From Sorangium cellulosum (lineage in GTDB: Bacteria; Myxococcota_A; Polyangia; Polyangiales; Polyangiaceae): a DNA stretch of 64,000 bases. Every line of letters begins with the position of its first letter. The stretch's first letter is position 1. The stretch lies in contig NZ_CP012673.1 of the NCBI RefSeq assembly GCF_002950945.1, positions 9,872,501-9,936,500 of the forward strand. The letters run 5' to 3'. Made by a program: the position numbers and the translations under genes. The notes under the pieces were generated by a model. It made no database searches. It was not told the origin of the DNA and was given only the letters and a program-made list of their open reading frames with translations. Positions 63,399 through 64,000 of the stretch are shown here, piece after piece.

Positions 63399-64000
63399 AC
63401 GCCGCCATCGCCCGCGTCGGGTGCATCCCTCGCCGGCCGGCGCCCTTCACCCCTCGCAAGCGCCTCCAGCACGTCTTTCCTTGCTCGCCGCCGTGCTCGG
63501 CGCGTCCCTCCTGGGCTGCGGGCTCGGAGGATCAGCGTCGTTTCCCTCCGCCGCCGAGCTCCCCGACGAGCGCCGCCGCCCTGACGGCGTGGCGATCGAT
63601 CCGGCGAGCACGCCCCCGCAGGCAGCGAACCAGGCCGACGCCGGCGACAGCGTCGTGACCCTGCGGACGCCCCTCGGCATCGGCCTGGCGCTGGACGTCG
63701 TGGCCGAGTTCTTCAAGCGGGTGGTGACCGAGGACGGCGAGGCCCTGGGCGACCTGCTGACGGGCGACGCCCTCGCGATCCACACGGCGTCGGGCGGACA
63801 GGGGCAGCCGCCGAGCGCCGGGCAATGGTGGGAGCAGCGGTTCCGGAGGCTCGAGTACGAAAAACTCGCCGGAGAGCCGATTTACCGGAAATCGGAGCTC
63901 CAGATCTTCCGGGCGGAGGACGTGCTCGCAGCGCCGCAGCACCCCGCGATTCAGCCGGAGACGCTCGACGAGGAAGACGTCGTGATCCGGGTGCCGATCA
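63373..64000 (+). CDS. Lipoprotein of unknown function, truncated by the window end
   Basis: An open frame runs through to base 64000. A basic N-terminus and hydrophobic stretch (LSLLAAVLGASLLGCGLGGS) with lipobox LLGC predict an outer-membrane lipoprotein. The mature part includes VVTLRTPLGIGLALDVVAEF, FKRVVTEDGEALGDLLTGDA and QWWEQRFRRLEYEKLAGEPI; no domain is recognised. The ATG at 63373 overlaps the preceding gene by 26 nt; a GTG at 63421 without overlap is equally possible. Confidence 0.6.
   Translation, partial: MSQRSSRSERRHRPRRVHPSPAGALHPSQAPPARLSLLAAVLGASLLGCGLGGSASFPSAAELPDERRRPDGVAIDPASTPPQAANQADAGDSVVTLRTPLGIGLALDVVAEFFKRVVTEDGEALGDLLTGDALAIHTASGGQGQPPSAGQWWEQRFRRLEYEKLAGEPIYRKSELQIFRAEDVLAAPQHPAIQPETLDEEDVVIRVPI

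Overview
This 64 kb window is very GC-rich, densely coded DNA. Its genes carry many GTG/TTG starts, Ala/Pro/Gly-rich low-complexity proteins, lipoproteins and a serine/threonine-kinase-like receptor, and many neighbours overlap by ATGA or GTGA. The gene content (RpoH-like sigma factor, CIRCE-controlled groESL, xanthine dehydrogenase, MoxR/DUF58/VWA operon, response regulator with a histone-H1-like tail) fits a large-genome myxobacterium of the Polyangiales/Sorangium type. That placement is inferred from protein style and content, because no rRNA is present. No prophage, transposase, CRISPR array, rRNA or tRNA gene was found.

Layout. 1-2.5 kb: end of proC, two secreted Cys-rich/haem-type lipoproteins, and RNase P RNA with its own promoter and terminator. 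2.5-10 kb: an RpoH-like sigma factor, an IscA-type Fe-S protein, an ArsR-methyltransferase fusion coupled to cobalamin-dependent metH, and a further methyltransferase. 10-13.6 kb: a LysR-GST-GST operon, a large hairpin made of 9-bp repeats, and a DUF3025 protein. 13.7-21.6 kb: purine-ring degradation (allantoinase, an allantoicase/OHCU-decarboxylase fusion, 5-hydroxyisourate hydrolase, a CitE-like protein). Interleaved with these are a CHRD protein, a TetR regulator and a decayed FGE-like gene. 21.8-31.7 kb: Tat-exported PhoD phosphatase, a zinc-ribbon/beta-propeller envelope pair, hisF coupled to a long unknown membrane protein, TerB and a small zinc ribbon. 31.7-37.1 kb: a complete xanthine dehydrogenase operon with maturation genes. 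37.3-44.8 kb: a HEAT-THUMP-methyltransferase whose 3' end runs antisense into a pseudokinase receptor, a CorC/HlyC transporter-like protein, glutamate-cysteine ligase and a homocysteine-methyltransferase-like protein lacking zinc ligands. 45-53.7 kb: a five-gene MoxR/DUF58/BatA/VWA operon. 54-56.3 kb: a response regulator with an H1-like tail and a coupled pair of unknown genes. 56.6-64 kb: CIRCE-groES-groEL, GNAT acetyltransferase, SpoU methyltransferase, PDZ lipoprotein, asnS, a class-II-amidotransferase-like protein without its catalytic cysteine, and a truncated lipoprotein gene.

How the genes fit together. Three loci (xanthine dehydrogenase, uraH with the CitE-like gene, and allB with alc-uraD) cover hypoxanthine/xanthine oxidation and the steps from 5-hydroxyisourate to ureidoglycolate. 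Urate oxidase and ureidoglycolate lyase are not in the window. The CitE-like protein is a plausible glyoxylate-consuming enzyme, but this is inference. The most unusual items are the allantoicase-OHCU decarboxylase fusion, the receiver-histone-H1-tail protein, the amidotransferase lacking Cys2, the antisense methyltransferase/kinase overlap, a perfect 48-bp inverted repeat, and the partly decayed FGE-like gene.
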